Shown: positions 22,915-23,106 of the stretch, piece by piece
Layout: each line of letters opens with the position of its first letter
How positions within the stretch are numbered: the first letter of the stretch is position 1
Source of the DNA: DAOUGC01 sp034429695
GTDB lineage: Bacteria > Chloroflexota > Anaerolineae > Anaerolineales > Anaerolineaceae
Assembly: GCA_034429695.1 (NCBI GenBank)
Contig: DAOUGC010000129.1
Coordinates: 1-23,106 of the forward strand
Length of the DNA: 23,106 nt
Direction: 5' to 3'
The notes under the pieces: model-generated
The model's database searches: none
What the model saw: only the letters and a program-made list of their open reading frames with translations
What the model was told of the DNA's origin: nothing
Translations under genes and position numbers: made by a program

Positions 22915-23106
22915 ATGTCCATCGCAAATAACCCTACTTTTGTCATCCGTCCGGCGTGCCTTGCTGATGCACCCGCGTTGTGTGCACTGTGCGGGCAGCT
23001 CGGCTACCCACTGGAGGAGGCGCAACTCCGCCCGCGTCTGGAAGGGATCCTGCCTGACCCTGAGCAGACGGTGCTGGTCGCAGAGACCAGCGGCGGCAGC
23101 CTGGCG
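22915..23106 (+). CDS. GNAT-family N-acetyltransferase, N-terminal fragment (cut by window edge)
   Basis: 64 codons are open from the ATG at 22915 to the window edge, with AAGGAAA about 6 nt upstream. The protein begins MSIANNPTFVIRPACLADAP and continues LCGQLGYPLEEAQLRPRLEGIL, then VLVAET. This is the beta1-alpha1-alpha2-beta2 layout of GNAT acetyltransferases. The acetyl-CoA site is outside the window, so the substrate cannot be inferred. It is transcribed divergently from the LacI gene across about 87 bp. Confidence 0.75.
   Translation, partial: MSIANNPTFVIRPACLADAPALCALCGQLGYPLEEAQLRPRLEGILPDPEQTVLVAETSGGSLA

Noticed and set aside
1..23106. CRISPR arrays, tRNA/rRNA genes, insertion sequences, prophage or att sites
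   Set aside because: I found no direct-repeat/spacer pattern, no cloverleaf with a CCA end, and no transposase or integrase motifs in any long frame.

Overview
The window is a gene-dense bacterial segment of moderately high GC. No intergenic gap exceeds about 215 bp, and I saw no rRNA, tRNA, CRISPR array or recognisable transposase. The best guess for the host is a Chloroflexi/Anaerolineae-type bacterium. This rests on lipoproteins with Thr-Pro linkers and an SH3b domain, multi-sensor GGDEF proteins, PRC-barrel and DUF1328 genes, and a B. subtilis-like SDR hexuronate reductase. It is an inference from style, not from a marker gene. Both window edges cut through GNAT acetyltransferase genes.

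Layout, left to right. (1) 1-1581, minus strand: a PadR repressor, a flavodoxin-like oxidoreductase coupled to it by a 4-bp overlap, and a partial GNAT gene. A strong promoter carries an 18-bp dyad over its start region. (2) 1620-4143, plus strand: a gingipain-like (caspase-fold) lipoprotein with a multi-span membrane tail, a Cys-rich YkgJ-like protein, and a clear terminator. (3) 4267-6786, plus strand: a membrane CHASE-PAS-GGDEF diguanylate cyclase. (4) 6788-14753, minus strand: an EEP-family protein, a DUF1328 small membrane protein, a PRC-barrel protein, a LuxR-type response regulator lacking its phosphoacceptor, a lipid kinase, an ABC-2 exporter (permease and ATPase), and a CHASE4-HAMP-PAS-GGDEF cyclase. 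(5) 14967-15751, plus strand: an SH3b lipoprotein with a strong terminator. (6) 15770-18737, minus strand: DoxX with its own promoter/operator, and the hexuronate pair uxuB-uxaC. (7) 18858-20473, plus strand: a CPBP membrane protease and an aspartate/glutamate racemase. (8) 20470-22827, minus strand: an SDR with an unusual C-terminal extension and a LacI-family regulator. A GNAT gene then starts divergently.

The most notable observation is a composite promoter element present three times: before the PRC-barrel gene, the response regulator, and the ABC-exporter/lipid-kinase operon. Each copy has two GGGA-type dyads about 22 bp apart. The proximal dyad lies exactly 1 nt upstream of a TTGnnn -35 box, followed by exactly 17 bp and a -10 box (TAATCT, TATCTT, TATCTT). 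The spacing matches tandem activator sites near -42 and -64. Since one copy drives a regulator whose receiver has lost three key residues, I propose, as inference, a small envelope-related regulon governed by a possibly phosphorylation-independent LuxR protein.

The hexuronate genes (uxaC, uxuB), a LacI-type regulator and the second SDR suggest use of pectin- or glucuronan-derived sugars. The mannonate dehydratase, kinase and aldolase steps are not in this window.
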